Source: JAPOVO01 sp026708165
Lineage (GTDB): Bacteria; Chloroflexota; UBA11872; VXNJ01
Assembly (NCBI GenBank): GCA_965208775.1
Contig: OZ242360.1
Coordinates: 1,178,001 to 1,242,000, forward strand
Direction: 5' to 3'
Length of the DNA: 64,000 nucleotides
Shown here: positions 1-8,371 of the stretch, in pieces
How positions within the stretch are numbered: the stretch's first letter is position 1
Layout: the number at the start of each line of letters is the position of its first letter
Program-made: the position numbers and the translations under genes
Notes under the pieces: generated by a model
Told to the model about the DNA's origin: nothing
Database searches by the model: none
Seen by the model: only the letters and a program-made list of their open reading frames with translations

Positions 1-279
1 GACGGCCATCGCCACGTCGCCCGGGAGCCGTCCGCGCGAGCGCAGTTGCTCCACCAGGATCGCGCCCAGCGATGCCGACGCCACGGCCGCCGCCGAGGGG
101 AACGTCTTCGTGGCAAGGCCGATCGCCACACCCATTAGCGCAACGTGCGCGAGCGTATCCGCGATCAGCGAGAATCGCCGCAGAACGATGAACATACCGA
201 GCATGGGCCCCAGCACGCCCACAAGCGTGCCCCCGGCCAGGGCCCGCAGCATGAATTCGTACTGGAGGATCGCCGGCAT
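1..279 (-). CDS. znuB: Zinc/manganese ABC transporter permease (ZnuB-like), partial
   Basis: Inner-membrane permease of a metal-uptake ABC transporter. Read on the minus strand from an ATG at 279, the first 93 codons give MPAILQYEFMLRAL, then a glycine-rich first helix and RRFSLIADTLAHVALMGVA, the well-conserved start of the ABC-3 (ZnuB/MntB/TroC) family. The gene runs off the left edge, so roughly two thirds is missing. The start lies 2 bases after the stop of the ATPase gene, as expected for a translationally coupled znuA-znuC-znuB operon. Metal specificity cannot be read from the permease; zinc is inferred from the His-rich binding protein and the Zur-like regulator beside it. Confidence 0.9.
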   Translation of the reverse strand, partial: MPAILQYEFMLRALAGGTLVGVLGPMLGMFIVLRRFSLIADTLAHVALMGVAIGLATKTFPSAAAVASASLGAILVEQLRSRGRLPGDVAMAV

Positions 280-281
280 CG

Positions 282-1043
282 CTAGCGATGCTCGTTGAGC
301 GCGCCGTGGACCAGACCGTCCACCGGCACGCCATAGAGGGTGGATATCTCATCTCGGGTCAGTTCATGCGGCGGACCGTGCCGCACGAGCCTGCAGTTCA
401 GGCACGCCACGGTGCTGGCTTCGCGGACCATCGCCCCAATGTCGTGCGAAACGATCACGACGGTGATGTTTCGCTCGCGGTTGATATCGCGAAGAGTGTC
501 GTACAGCTGCTCTTCACCGGAGACGTCCACGCCGGCCGCGGGTTCATCCAGCACTAGCAAGTCGGGCCGGCGCACCAGCGCCCGGGCGAGCAGCACGCGC
601 CGTTGTTGGCCCACCGATAGCTCCGACATACGCCGGCGCCTGTACTTGGTCATGCCAACCGCTTCAAGCGCCTCCATCACATCCGGCCGCTCGGACCGGT
701 GAAATATCGCGAACGGCGAGAAACCGTCATAAGAGCCATGAGCCACCGTCTCGGCCACGGTGGCCGGGAAATCCCGCCATGCCCCGGCTACTACCTGTGG
801 CAGGTATCCGACCCGGCGCCACTCACTGAAGTCCGCCGCATCGCATCCAAAAATCCGCACGGCGCCCGACCCCGGTTGCAGCAAGCCTAGCGCCAGCTTG
901 ACGAGCGTGCTCTTGCCGCTGCCGTTAGGCCCCAGTAGGGCCGCAATCTCCCCTTCGTGGACCGTCAGCGACACATCCTCCACCGCCACCACCTCTCCGT
1001 AGGCGAAGGTCACGTGGTCCCACTCGATCACAGGTCTCCGCAT
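282..1043 (-). CDS. znuC: Zinc/manganese ABC transporter ATP-binding protein (ZnuC-like)
   Basis: Cytoplasmic ATPase that drives metal import with the permease. The 253-residue product has Walker A GPNGSGKST (about residues 38-46), ABC signature LSVGQQRR (about 140), Walker B LLVLDEP (about 165) and the H-loop SHD (about 200). The Q-loop region YLPQ is also present. I place the start at the ATG at 1043 (MRRPVIEW), which matches family length; a GTG at 1067 would add eight residues and overlap the znuA stop by 10 bases. Neither start has a strong Shine-Dalgarno, as expected for coupling to znuA. The sequence is intact with no missing catalytic motif. Confidence 0.93.
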   Translation of the reverse strand: MRRPVIEWDHVTFAYGEVVAVEDVSLTVHEGEIAALLGPNGSGKSTLVKLALGLLQPGSGAVRIFGCDAADFSEWRRVGYLPQVVAGAWRDFPATVAETVAHGSYDGFSPFAIFHRSERPDVMEALEAVGMTKYRRRRMSELSVGQQRRVLLARALVRRPDLLVLDEPAAGVDVSGEEQLYDTLRDINRERNITVVIVSHDIGAMVREASTVACLNCRLVRHGPPHELTRDEISTLYGVPVDGLVHGALNEHR

Positions 1044-1057
1044 CCAGTTTGCGGCGA

Positions 1058-2137
1058 TCAAGAACACTCCAGGGCAAGCCTGAGGCTGGCCAGGTTGTCG
1101 CGCATGAGACCTAAGTAGTCGCCATGAGCCTCGAGTTCTCCCTCCGTCACGCTCTCAAGGACATGAATGGGAAGAAGCTCGGCCCCCGTCTCTCGGGCGA
1201 CTGTCTCGACGAGGCTCTCGGCGAGCACAGGTTCCACCAAGACGTAGCTCAGACCTAATTCGGTCACTTCGTCCGTGATTTCGGCGAGTTGTTGGGGCGA
1301 AGGCTCCGCTTCTGGCGATAACCCGGCGACGGGTATCTGCTCGATGTTATAGCGAGCGGCCAGGTAGCCATACGCGGCATGCGAGGTAACGAAATGGTCG
1401 TGCTTACAGGCGGCCAGGCCCGCCTCGAAGTCCGCGTGCAGCTCGTTCAGTTCGGCGATCAGCGTGTCCGCGCGCTCCCGGTAATCGTCTGCGTTATCGG
1501 CGTCCACCGCGACCAGCGCATCACGGATACGTTCGACCTGGACAACGGCGAGCTTTGGATCGAGCCACATGTGGGGGTCCAGTTCCTCGCCGTGGTGCTC
1601 GTCTTCGTGTTCCTCGCCTTCATGTTCGTCCTCGTGCTCTTCTCCCTCGTGTTCGTCCTCGTGTTCTTCTCCTTCGTGCTCGTCTTCGTGTTCCTCTCCC
1701 TCGTGTTCGTCCTCGTGTTCCTCGCCTTCGTGTTCGTCCTCGTGACCATGATCGTGACCGTGTTCGAACCCTTCGATCGCCTGCGTTGCGTCCGCCGCTT
1801 CCACCACGATCCCCGCGGCGTCGTCACCCAGCGCCTCGAGCGCCCGCTCCAGCCAGGGTTCGAGCTCCAGTCCATTCATCACGATCACGTCGGCGGCTTC
1901 GATGCTGCGCAGGTGGGACGTGGCTGGTTCAAATCCGTGGGCTTCCACGCCAGGCCCAATCAGCACCTCCACCTCAACACGATCACCCCCTATACGCTCG
2001 GCAAAGTAGCCCAGCGGGTAGATGCTCGCGACCACTTTCACGGATGATTCGTCACCTTCGCCCGGTTCGCACGCGGCGGCTGGGATCAGAAAAAGTAGGA
2101 GTAGCGGTAGCGAAAGTATTTTGATACTTAGTCTCAT
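1058..2137 (-). CDS. znuA: Zinc-binding lipoprotein of ABC transporter (ZnuA-like)
   Basis: Metal-capturing component of the transporter (family A-I solute-binding protein). The N-terminus is a lipoprotein signal (basic MRLSIK, hydrophobic core, then PAAAC), so it is probably a membrane-anchored lipoprotein. VVASIYPLGYFAERIGG is the typical first strand; AHGFEPATSH, DPHMWLDP and FVTSHAAYGYLA supply the expected His ligands. Between residues about 130 and 185 lies a very His/Glu-rich loop of 9-residue repeats, much longer than usual. I choose the ATG at 2137; a GTG at 2149 would add four residues. A 22-base box shared with zur covers the start region, which suggests zinc-dependent repression. 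Confidence 0.92.
   Translation of the reverse strand: MRLSIKILSLPLLLLFLIPAAACEPGEGDESSVKVVASIYPLGYFAERIGGDRVEVEVLIGPGVEAHGFEPATSHLRSIEAADVIVMNGLELEPWLERALEALGDDAAGIVVEAADATQAIEGFEHGHDHGHEDEHEGEEHEDEHEGEEHEDEHEGEEHEDEHEGEEHEDEHEGEEHEDEHHGEELDPHMWLDPKLAVVQVERIRDALVAVDADNADDYRERADTLIAELNELHADFEAGLAACKHDHFVTSHAAYGYLAARYNIEQIPVAGLSPEAEPSPQQLAEITDEVTELGLSYVLVEPVLAESLVETVARETGAELLPIHVLESVTEGELEAHGDYLGLMRDNLASLRLALECS
1583..1750 (-). repeat. 27-bp coding tandem repeat (His/Glu-rich metal loop)
   Basis: About five full and one diverged copy of a 27-base unit inside znuA, encoding EDEHEGEEH repeats that end in EDEHHGEEL. Copies differ mostly at synonymous third positions. Such tandem units can change in number by slippage; the product is the flexible metal-collecting loop typical of ZnuA. 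Confidence 0.85.
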
Positions 2138-2141
2138 TAAA
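2120..2141. promoter_or_regulatory. Putative Zur/Fur operator at znuA start
   Basis: A 22-base segment containing TTTGATAnnTAGTCTCA followed by an A/T-rich end. It matches the segment at the zur start in 19 of 22 positions and has the same orientation relative to its gene. The outer parts (TTGA...TCAA in the zur copy) are inverted, as in Fur-family boxes. Here it covers the ATG at 2137, so the transcript start or the true start codon may differ. Confidence 0.45.
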
Positions 2142-2181
2142 CGGCTCACAATTGCATCAACTCCAGTTTCAGTGTCTTGGG

Positions 2182-2622
2182 CTAGTTATCGCCGGGTGAC
2201 GTACCCGGCAGGCAATCTGCACAGGTTATATAGACTTCGACGCGGTGGCCAAGCATCTTTCCGTCGACCTCGCTGGCCATCTCGCGGAGCAACCGCTCCA
2301 GCACTGGCTTGCGGAATTCCTCGATCTTCCCGCATGGGGAACAGATTACGTGGTGGTGATGCCACGCGCCGTCAAGGGAGTATCGAGGCGATCCGTCCGG
2401 GAGAGTGATCTTGCACAGGATACCCGTCTCGGACAGCAGCTTTAGCGTCCGGTAAACCGTGGCGCGGCCCACACTCGGAAGGCCGTCGTTTATCGACTCC
2501 GCGCTAAAAGTCCCTTCTTTTGTCGAGACTAGCCGAGCTACCTTGCGTCTCGGACCCGTGACGCGATAGCCGAGCTCCTCGAGCACGTTATCGATGCGCG
2601 TCTCGTCGGTCAGCATCATCAT
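2182..2622 (-). CDS. zur: Fur-family transcriptional regulator, probably Zur
   Basis: Metal-responsive repressor of 146 residues. The N-terminal winged helix contains YRVTGPRRKVARLV and the recognition helix SVGRATVYRTLKLL. The dimerisation/metal domain begins with HHHHVICSPCGKIEEF, and a second CxxC (CADC) lies near the C-terminus, giving the two cysteine pairs of the structural zinc site. Zur rather than Fur is inferred from its position 45 bases upstream of the ZnuA-like gene on the same strand and from the shared operator-like box at both starts. The box abuts the ATG at 2622, which implies autoregulation. The ORF opens with ATGATGATG, so the start could be two codons later. Confidence 0.88.
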   Translation of the reverse strand: MMMLTDETRIDNVLEELGYRVTGPRRKVARLVSTKEGTFSAESINDGLPSVGRATVYRTLKLLSETGILCKITLPDGSPRYSLDGAWHHHHVICSPCGKIEEFRKPVLERLLREMASEVDGKMLGHRVEVYITCADCLPGTSPGDN

Positions 2623-2660
2623 TTGATATCTAGTCTCAATAAAAAACGATACGCGGTATC
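2622..2660. promoter_or_regulatory. Putative Zur operator region upstream of zur
   Basis: Positions 2622-2643 hold the second copy of the 22-base box seen at znuA. Directly upstream, 2648-2660 is a separate dyad, GATAC-GCG-GTATC, with perfect 5-base arms. Two adjacent operator-like sites fit autoregulation of zur, but neither has been matched to a known consensus here. Confidence 0.45.
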
Positions 2661-2902
2661 ATAAACAAACGCTGCGGATAAATCACACCGGTTATGGACG
2701 CAGCATTCCGCTCCTGATCGTTCTGCCCTTGATCCCAAGAACTGACGCCCAATTCCCTCGATTGCATCGCCGCGACTGATCAAGGTCCTACTCGGCTTGC
2801 GGCGCAAAGAGCGGCCGCCGAACGAGCGATAGACTCTGTCCAACTCCAATCACCTCGAAGGCGTTATCGTGGCGGCGCTTGCATAGAAACGGGAGGATGA
2901 GC

Positions 2903-4663
2903 ATGGCGGCCCGGAGAGTGAGGGATCGGAACGCTGGCGGTCGGCTTCACTTGACCCCCGAAGACGAAGCGCGGCTGGCCTGGTGGCGTGAAGCGCGGTT
3001 CGGCATGTTCATCCACTGGGGCCTCTATGCGATCCCGGCCGGCAAGTGGAAAGGCGAGGACATCCCCGGCATCGGCGAGTGGATCATGCACGCCGCCCGT
3101 ATACCGGTGGCCGAATACGAGCCCCTCGCCGCCCGATTCAACCCGACCAGGTTCGACGCCGACGCATGGGTCGAACTCGCTAAGAAGGCCGGGATGAAAT
3201 ACCTGGTCATCACTTCCAAGCATCACGACGGGTTCGCCATATACGATTCGGCGGTCAGCGACTACGACGTCGTCGACGCCACCCCTTTCGGCCGCGACGT
3301 TCTGGCGGAACTCGCCGAAGCCTGCCGCAAGGCCGACATCCGCCTGTGCTTCTACCACTCTCAGGACCAGGACTGGCACGAGCCCAACGCCTCCGGCAAC
3401 GATTGGGACGACTTCCCGCCCCCCGCGGAGCGCGACTTCGAGGGCTATCTCCGCGAGAAGGTCAAACCGCAGCTCACTGAGTTGCTGACCCAATACGGCC
3501 CGATCGGGCTCATCTGGTTCGACACTCCCATGCTGATCACCGAAGCCCAGAGCGAGGATCTGCGCCGTTTCGTGCACGAGTTGCAGCCCGACTGTCTGGT
3601 CAGCGGACGCATCGGTCACGGCGTCGGCGACTACGGAAGTCTCGGCGACAATCAGATTCCCCCGGGGCGCGCCGTCGGCGCTTGGGAAACGCCCGCGACG
3701 ATGAACGACACCTGGGGGTTCAAGACCGAGGACCACAACTGGAAGTCCACCAAGACTCTGCTTCACCTGCTGGCCGATCTGGCCGGCAAGGGCATCAACT
3801 ACCTGCTCAACGTCGGTCCGACGGCCGAGGGCGAAATTCCCCGGCCCAGCGTGGAACGCCTGGAGGCGATAGGGCGGTGGATGGAGGTCAACGGCGAGGC
3901 GATCTACGGCACTTCCCCCGGCCCCTTCGCCTACGCGTTCGATTGGGGCGCGATGACCCGGAAGGGCAGCACGTTGTATCTGCTGGTGACCCGCTGGCCG
4001 GGCACTAGATTGACCCTCCACGGCCTGCGAAACAAGGTGAAAAGCGCCTGCTTGCTGGCCGCCCCCGACATAACTCTCGAGGTGTCGCAGACGCGCGACG
4101 ATGATCTCGACCACGATGTTCTTGATTTGGGACTGCCGTCCGAAGCTCCCGATGAGCATGTTTCAGTGGTGGCTTTGGAGTTGGACGGTCCCGCCGGCGT
4201 CGAAGCCGCGCCGCTCCAGCAGCCCGACGGCTCCATCGAGTTGCTCGCCGGCATGGCCGATCTGCACGTGCCTAAGCGGGGAAGCCGGATCGAGGTCCAT
4301 CCCGGTGGCGTCATCGCCAACTGGTACAACAAGGCCAACTGGATGAGCTGGAAGTTCAAGGTAGTCGAGCCGGGCGAGTTCGACGTGAAAGTCGTCACCG
4401 GTACGCTGCGCCATTACGGCGTTTGGGAAGGTGGACACAGGATAAGGGTGTCGGTGGGCGGCAGCTCGGTGAGCGGCGCGACTGCGGCCGACGAGCAGAC
4501 CGGCGGCGCGCGCACCTCGTACTTCCCGGAACACGTGACCAATCTCGGGCGGATCGCGATTGACGGTGCCGGAATGCACGAGTTGAAGGTCCGGGCCGAG
4601 GAGATCAACAAATCGGCTCTGGGTGGCGTCGCCTTGGCTTCGGTCCGGCTGCAGCGAGCCTGA
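2903..4663 (+). CDS. Alpha-L-fucosidase (GH29 family)
   Basis: Glycoside hydrolase that releases L-fucose from glycans. The 586-residue product contains the GH29 barrel signatures WWREARFGMFIHWGLYA, EWIMH, AKKAGMKYLVITSKHHDGF and the nucleophile segment LIWFDTPM (Asp about residue 207). After the barrel, residues from about 440 look like a beta-sandwich carbohydrate-binding region (IANWYNKANWMSWKF). A TTG at 2879 extends the frame, but GGGAGG at 2891-2896 is ideally spaced for the ATG at 2903. I see no signal peptide, so the enzyme is probably cytoplasmic and acts on imported oligosaccharides. It heads a group of sugar-oxidation genes. Confidence 0.88.
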   Translation: MAARRVRDRNAGGRLHLTPEDEARLAWWREARFGMFIHWGLYAIPAGKWKGEDIPGIGEWIMHAARIPVAEYEPLAARFNPTRFDADAWVELAKKAGMKYLVITSKHHDGFAIYDSAVSDYDVVDATPFGRDVLAELAEACRKADIRLCFYHSQDQDWHEPNASGNDWDDFPPPAERDFEGYLREKVKPQLTELLTQYGPIGLIWFDTPMLITEAQSEDLRRFVHELQPDCLVSGRIGHGVGDYGSLGDNQIPPGRAVGAWETPATMNDTWGFKTEDHNWKSTKTLLHLLADLAGKGINYLLNVGPTAEGEIPRPSVERLEAIGRWMEVNGEAIYGTSPGPFAYAFDWGAMTRKGSTLYLLVTRWPGTRLTLHGLRNKVKSACLLAAPDITLEVSQTRDDDLDHDVLDLGLPSEAPDEHVSVVALELDGPAGVEAAPLQQPDGSIELLAGMADLHVPKRGSRIEVHPGGVIANWYNKANWMSWKFKVVEPGEFDVKVVTGTLRHYGVWEGGHRIRVSVGGSSVSGATAADEQTGGARTSYFPEHVTNLGRIAIDGAGMHELKVRAEEINKSALGGVALASVRLQRA

Positions 4664-4719
4664 CCCGAACAGGCTGAAGTATCGAAGATAAGCTGAAAGA
4701 CTAGCCGTGCCTTTGGGAG

Positions 4720-5799
4720 ATGGACCAGGGAGTTGATTTCTTGAGCCGGGAAACCGCTCAGGCCGTCATCGTGACGGCCCGGAACGAAGTGGGAGTCCAC
4801 GAGCTTCCGTGCCCGGAGCCCGGACCGTACGAGGCCATAGTCCGCGTTCTGGCTTGCGGCATTTGCAGCGGCACCGACACCAGCATCGTCGGAGCGAGCT
4901 TTCCGTCGTTGCCTCCCTATCCCTTCGTGCTCGGACATGAGGGCATCGGCGAGGTCGTTAGATGCGGCTCCCGCGCTCGCAATCTAAGGCCCGGCGATCT
5001 GGTGCTGCGCCCGTCTCTGTTGCGGCCCGGCGAGTCCATCCACGGAGTGGAGTCCGCCTTCGGCGGCATGGCGACGTGGGGACTGGTCGCCGACGCAAAG
5101 GCGATCGAAGAGGACACCACGTCAGGCGAGGAGCCGGTGCTGCCGGTCTTCGCGCCTACTCAGCAGGTCGTCCCCGCCGGCTTCGATCCACATCACTCCG
5201 GAATATTCGTCACCTTCAAAGAAACTCTCGGCGCGCTGCTCGATCTGGTCGCCGCGCCAAATCCCTCCTTACTGATACTCGGCGCGGGAGTTGTCGGGCT
5301 TTGCTTCACGCGCGCGGCCCGGTTGATCGGCTGCTCTCAGGTAGTCACGCTCGCCCGCCGCGCCGGACCGCTCGAAACCGCGATGGAGCTGGGCGCCGAT
5401 GCGGTAATCGACACGTCTACCGAGGACGCGGCCGCGCGCACGAACGAGTTGACCGGCGGCAAGGGCTTCGATTACGTGGTCGAGGCTGTTGGAAGCAACG
5501 AGCTGATCAACTTGGCGCTCGACCTGGTAGCGGTCGGCGGCTCCGTGGGGCTGTACGGCGTGATCGGAGAAGGTGTGATCAGGCTCGACTGGGCGCGAAG
5601 CGGGCGCAACTGGTCGATCAAGTACCTCAATACTCGCGAGGCGGAGGTTCACGAAGCCGCCCTCTCATACTGGGAACATGGTCTGGCGGGCGTTGAGAGA
5701 CTTGTAACGCACCGGATGCCTTTTATCGAGGTTGACCAGGCGCTCGACCTCATCCGCACCCGAAAGGGTTACAAGATCTCTCTCGACTTCTCCGGCTAG
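4720..5799 (+). CDS. Zinc-type alcohol/polyol dehydrogenase (MDR superfamily)
   Basis: Medium-chain dehydrogenase, 359 residues, likely oxidising a sugar or polyol with NAD(P). The catalytic zinc ligands are visible in ACGICSGTD and GHEGIGEV, and the Rossmann motif in LILGAGVVGLCFTRAAR. FDYVVEAVGS and the C-terminal HRMPFIEVDQALDLI are typical of the family. The four-cysteine structural-zinc loop is absent: the corresponding stretch (RPSLLRPGESIHG) has no cysteine. The gene follows the fucosidase on the same strand with a 56-base gap. Substrate is not readable from sequence; fucose or a related sugar is inferred from the neighbours. An alternative TTG start lies at 4741. Confidence 0.82.
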   Translation: MDQGVDFLSRETAQAVIVTARNEVGVHELPCPEPGPYEAIVRVLACGICSGTDTSIVGASFPSLPPYPFVLGHEGIGEVVRCGSRARNLRPGDLVLRPSLLRPGESIHGVESAFGGMATWGLVADAKAIEEDTTSGEEPVLPVFAPTQQVVPAGFDPHHSGIFVTFKETLGALLDLVAAPNPSLLILGAGVVGLCFTRAARLIGCSQVVTLARRAGPLETAMELGADAVIDTSTEDAAARTNELTGGKGFDYVVEAVGSNELINLALDLVAVGGSVGLYGVIGEGVIRLDWARSGRNWSIKYLNTREAEVHEAALSYWEHGLAGVERLVTHRMPFIEVDQALDLIRTRKGYKISLDFSG

Positions 5800-5806
5800 C
5801 ACCGGC

Positions 5807-5840
5807 GGCGACACCGTCGCCAGCGCTTTCCGTCGCTGGC
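5807..5840. terminator. Overlapping hairpins between convergent genes
   Basis: Two mutually exclusive stems: GGCGAC-ACC-GTCGCC (5807-5821) and GCCAGCG-8 nt-CGCTGGC (5819-5840), both perfect. They lie between the ends of the converging dehydrogenase and aldo/keto reductase genes. No U-tract follows, so intrinsic termination is uncertain. Confidence 0.35.
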
Positions 5841-5850
5841 GTCGGGAAAC

Positions 5851-6789
5851 CTAACCCCAATAGTTATGGTGGTTGGTATTTGAAGCTATCGCCGATAGCT
5901 CGTCCTCGCTGAGCGCGGGATTCAACGCCGCCACGTCCTCCCGCAGCTCCTCGATGCTTACCGGGCCGATTACCGTCACGTCCACGTCCTGGCAGAGCAG
6001 TGAGAGAGTCAGCGCGGCTATGGGAAGCGAAACGCCTTTCTCCGCGCACTCGCGCTCCATCCTGCTAACTTCGCGCAGCACGGGCTCCGAAGCCGGCAGG
6101 TAGCTGTAGACCGCGCCTTCGACGGCGCCGGTTGCCAGGATGTTGCCCGCGAACGGGCTCAGATTCACCACCCCAAGACTGTGCTTTCGGACCGCCGGAA
6201 ATATCCGCTCCGTCGCCACGCGATTCAAGAGCGTGTAGAGGTGGTAGCTCTGGATGATGTCGAATTCCCCGCTCTCTGCCGCCAGCGCCACCGCCTGCCG
6301 CTGGCCCGTCGCCACGCCCACCGCCCCGATAATGCCCTGCGACTGGAGCCTTCTCAGCCGCTCCAGCACGCCGCCTTTACCCAGTATGAAGGGCATGGCC
6401 TCGTCCGTGCAGTCGTGCAGCAGCACTATCGGCAGCTTCTCCACCTCGAGCTGGCGGAGATTCAGTTCGACCGTCCGCTCGGCCACGTCCGGGTCGAAGT
6501 CAAACTCGATTTCACCCGCGGCGTTTCGCAGACGCCCGACTTTCGTGACTATCACGAGATCGTCTGGCGGATCGGCTTCCCGGAGTAGACGCGCAAGGCG
6601 CTCCTGCTCGTAGGAAGGCGCCGTGTCCAGGTGCCGAATCCCGAGGCGGAAAGCTTCCCGCATTACCGAAAGGAAGTTCTCGTCGGACGTCCAGCCAATC
6701 CAGTTTGCGGTGCCCAGTCCGATCTTGGTGGATTCGATTCCGCTCCGGCCAAGCGTCACCTTGGGAACCGTCGGCAAGGCTTCGGTCAC
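5851..6789 (-). CDS. Aldo/keto reductase (aldose dehydrogenase-like)
   Basis: NAD(P)H-dependent (alpha/beta)8 oxidoreductase, 313 residues from the GTG at 6789. The catalytic tetrad is visible: Asp and Tyr in RHLDTAPSYE, Lys in VIVTKVGR and His in IVLLHDC. The opening VTLGRSGIESTKIGLGTANW is the family's N-terminus, so I prefer this GTG, which has AAGGA about 8 bases upstream, over the longer frame that reaches 6900. It faces the alcohol dehydrogenase convergently. Members of this branch include L-fucose and D-threo-aldose 1-dehydrogenases, which fits the neighbouring fucosidase, but substrate assignment is inference. Confidence 0.85.
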   Translation of the reverse strand: MTEALPTVPKVTLGRSGIESTKIGLGTANWIGWTSDENFLSVMREAFRLGIRHLDTAPSYEQERLARLLREADPPDDLVIVTKVGRLRNAAGEIEFDFDPDVAERTVELNLRQLEVEKLPIVLLHDCTDEAMPFILGKGGVLERLRRLQSQGIIGAVGVATGQRQAVALAAESGEFDIIQSYHLYTLLNRVATERIFPAVRKHSLGVVNLSPFAGNILATGAVEGAVYSYLPASEPVLREVSRMERECAEKGVSLPIAALTLSLLCQDVDVTVIGPVSIEELREDVAALNPALSEDELSAIASNTNHHNYWG

Positions 6790-6985
6790 TACTCGAGTCC
6801 TTAAGTGGTGGTCATGACGCCGGAAACCGAATCTCCACGTCACGTTACAACACCGGCTCTGGACGGGTCGGCAAGACTTCCAGTGCGGGTTGTCGACCAT
6901 CGTCAGACGCCCCGATTATTCCACGGTGCCCCAGCCCGGCGGCAAGACTGTCGGGATACAGGCCCGCCAGCGATCGCGGCGGCGC

Positions 6986-8242
6986 TCAGTCCCGGTAGTA
7001 ACCCGCCCCGGACAGCAGCTCCTCCGCCTCCTGGGCCGCGTCGCTTACGGCAGCGTCCACCGTCTTTCGGAGCCTCACCGCGTCGTCGACCATCCTGTTT
7101 ATTGCGTCAAGAAGCTCAGCAAGCTCCGGTATGCGCGGCAGCGTGAGGGCGTGGCGGTGGATCTCCTCTATGACTTCGTAATACTGGTACGCGCTCTGGA
7201 CTTCTGCGTCATTCCAGGTGGAGAGGCGGCACCCGTTGCCTCCCACCATCGTGAGATAATGGTCCATTTCCGCGCTGACTGCGTTCTTGCAGAACGCGTA
7301 GGCGGCCTCCTTGTGGCGGCTTCCGCTAGGAATGGTCAGGACCCAGTAAATGTTCAGCGAGGCGCGGCGTCCGGCGGGACCGTCACCTTTCGGAATCGGC
7401 GTTACTCGCACCTTGCCCGGTATCTTCGAGATTTCGGGAAGATCGGCGACCGCCGCGAAGCCGGTCCAGTTCCACATCATCGCCGCCGTCCCCCCGGCGA
7501 ACTCGATTCCCGAAGCCACGCTGTCATGCTCCCAGGGATTCGGCTGCGTGACTCCATGCTCGTGGATCAGATTCACGTACCACTGCAGAGCTTCTTTGCT
7601 AGTGGGGCTGTTGAAGCCGACGCGGTTCCGTTCGTCCAGAAACACGCCTCCCCGGCTCCACAGGTGTATCAGGAAGTCGTAAACGCTGTTATGACCGTCG
7701 GGATAGGCCGCCACTATGCAACCGTGCAGCCCCTCGTCCGGCCGGTTGAAGAACTTGGCGATGTCAAGGAACTGGCTCCATGTCTCCGGAACCGCAAGCG
7801 GGTATCCATACTCTGAATGGAACCGGCTGCGCTCGGACTCGTCCTCGAACAGGTCCGTCCTGTACATAAAGCATTCGGGACCGTCGTGGTAGGGGAGGCC
7901 GTAGATACTGCCCTGATCGTCCCGCTGTATTCCTAGCAGGGATTCAGGCCAGGCGTCCGGCCAGCCGTCCGGCGGGTCGGTTTCGATGAGCTCGTTCAGG
8001 CGGCTTAGCCCGCCGGTTTGTACGGCTCCGGCGAGCCAGTCCGTCACGCACATGAAAACGTCCACCTCGCCGTTGGTCAGTCCGCCCCTGTCGAACATCA
8101 GGCTGTGAAGTGGGGGCAGATCGAGAGACTTCAGGGTCACGTCGTAACCGGAATTACGCTGCCGAAACACTTCGGCCTGCTTTTCGAGGGCGGCGTCGAA
8201 GCTGTCGAACGTCCGGTACACCATGTTCAGCGTGGTTGCCAT
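6986..8242 (-). CDS. Sugar ABC-type solute-binding-like protein lacking a signal peptide
   Basis: Family-1 extracellular solute-binding fold, 418 residues. Features include the cleft segments GLPYHDGPECFMYRTDLFED, PETWSQFLDIAKFFN, FAGGTAAMMWNWTGFA and the C-terminal GSRHKEAAYAFCKNAVS. Unusually, the protein starts MATTLNMVYRTFDSF with no signal peptide or lipobox. The start is firm: GGAGGAGGG precedes it and an in-frame TAA lies 8 codons upstream. No permease or ATPase partner is nearby. It may be a cytoplasmic sugar-binding protein, or an ancestral binding protein that lost its export signal. The gene is divergent from the Gfo/Idh oxidoreductase. Confidence 0.75.
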   Translation of the reverse strand: MATTLNMVYRTFDSFDAALEKQAEVFRQRNSGYDVTLKSLDLPPLHSLMFDRGGLTNGEVDVFMCVTDWLAGAVQTGGLSRLNELIETDPPDGWPDAWPESLLGIQRDDQGSIYGLPYHDGPECFMYRTDLFEDESERSRFHSEYGYPLAVPETWSQFLDIAKFFNRPDEGLHGCIVAAYPDGHNSVYDFLIHLWSRGGVFLDERNRVGFNSPTSKEALQWYVNLIHEHGVTQPNPWEHDSVASGIEFAGGTAAMMWNWTGFAAVADLPEISKIPGKVRVTPIPKGDGPAGRRASLNIYWVLTIPSGSRHKEAAYAFCKNAVSAEMDHYLTMVGGNGCRLSTWNDAEVQSAYQYYEVIEEIHRHALTLPRIPELAELLDAINRMVDDAVRLRKTVDAAVSDAAQEAEELLSGAGYYRD

Positions 8243-8371
8243 CGCGTCCCTCCTCCGGTCCGCTTACTACACACCGGTCGACTTTGATACGGTCAACTCA
8301 GTTTATGAGGACTAGCGGCGGCGCGCCGACGGCATGACGGCCCGTCGGAACACTGGAGGAGGGGCCAGGGC

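Noticed and set aside
2619..2849. 76-codon minus-strand frame upstream of zur
   Set aside because: No domain, overlaps the zur operator and start; composition looks non-coding.
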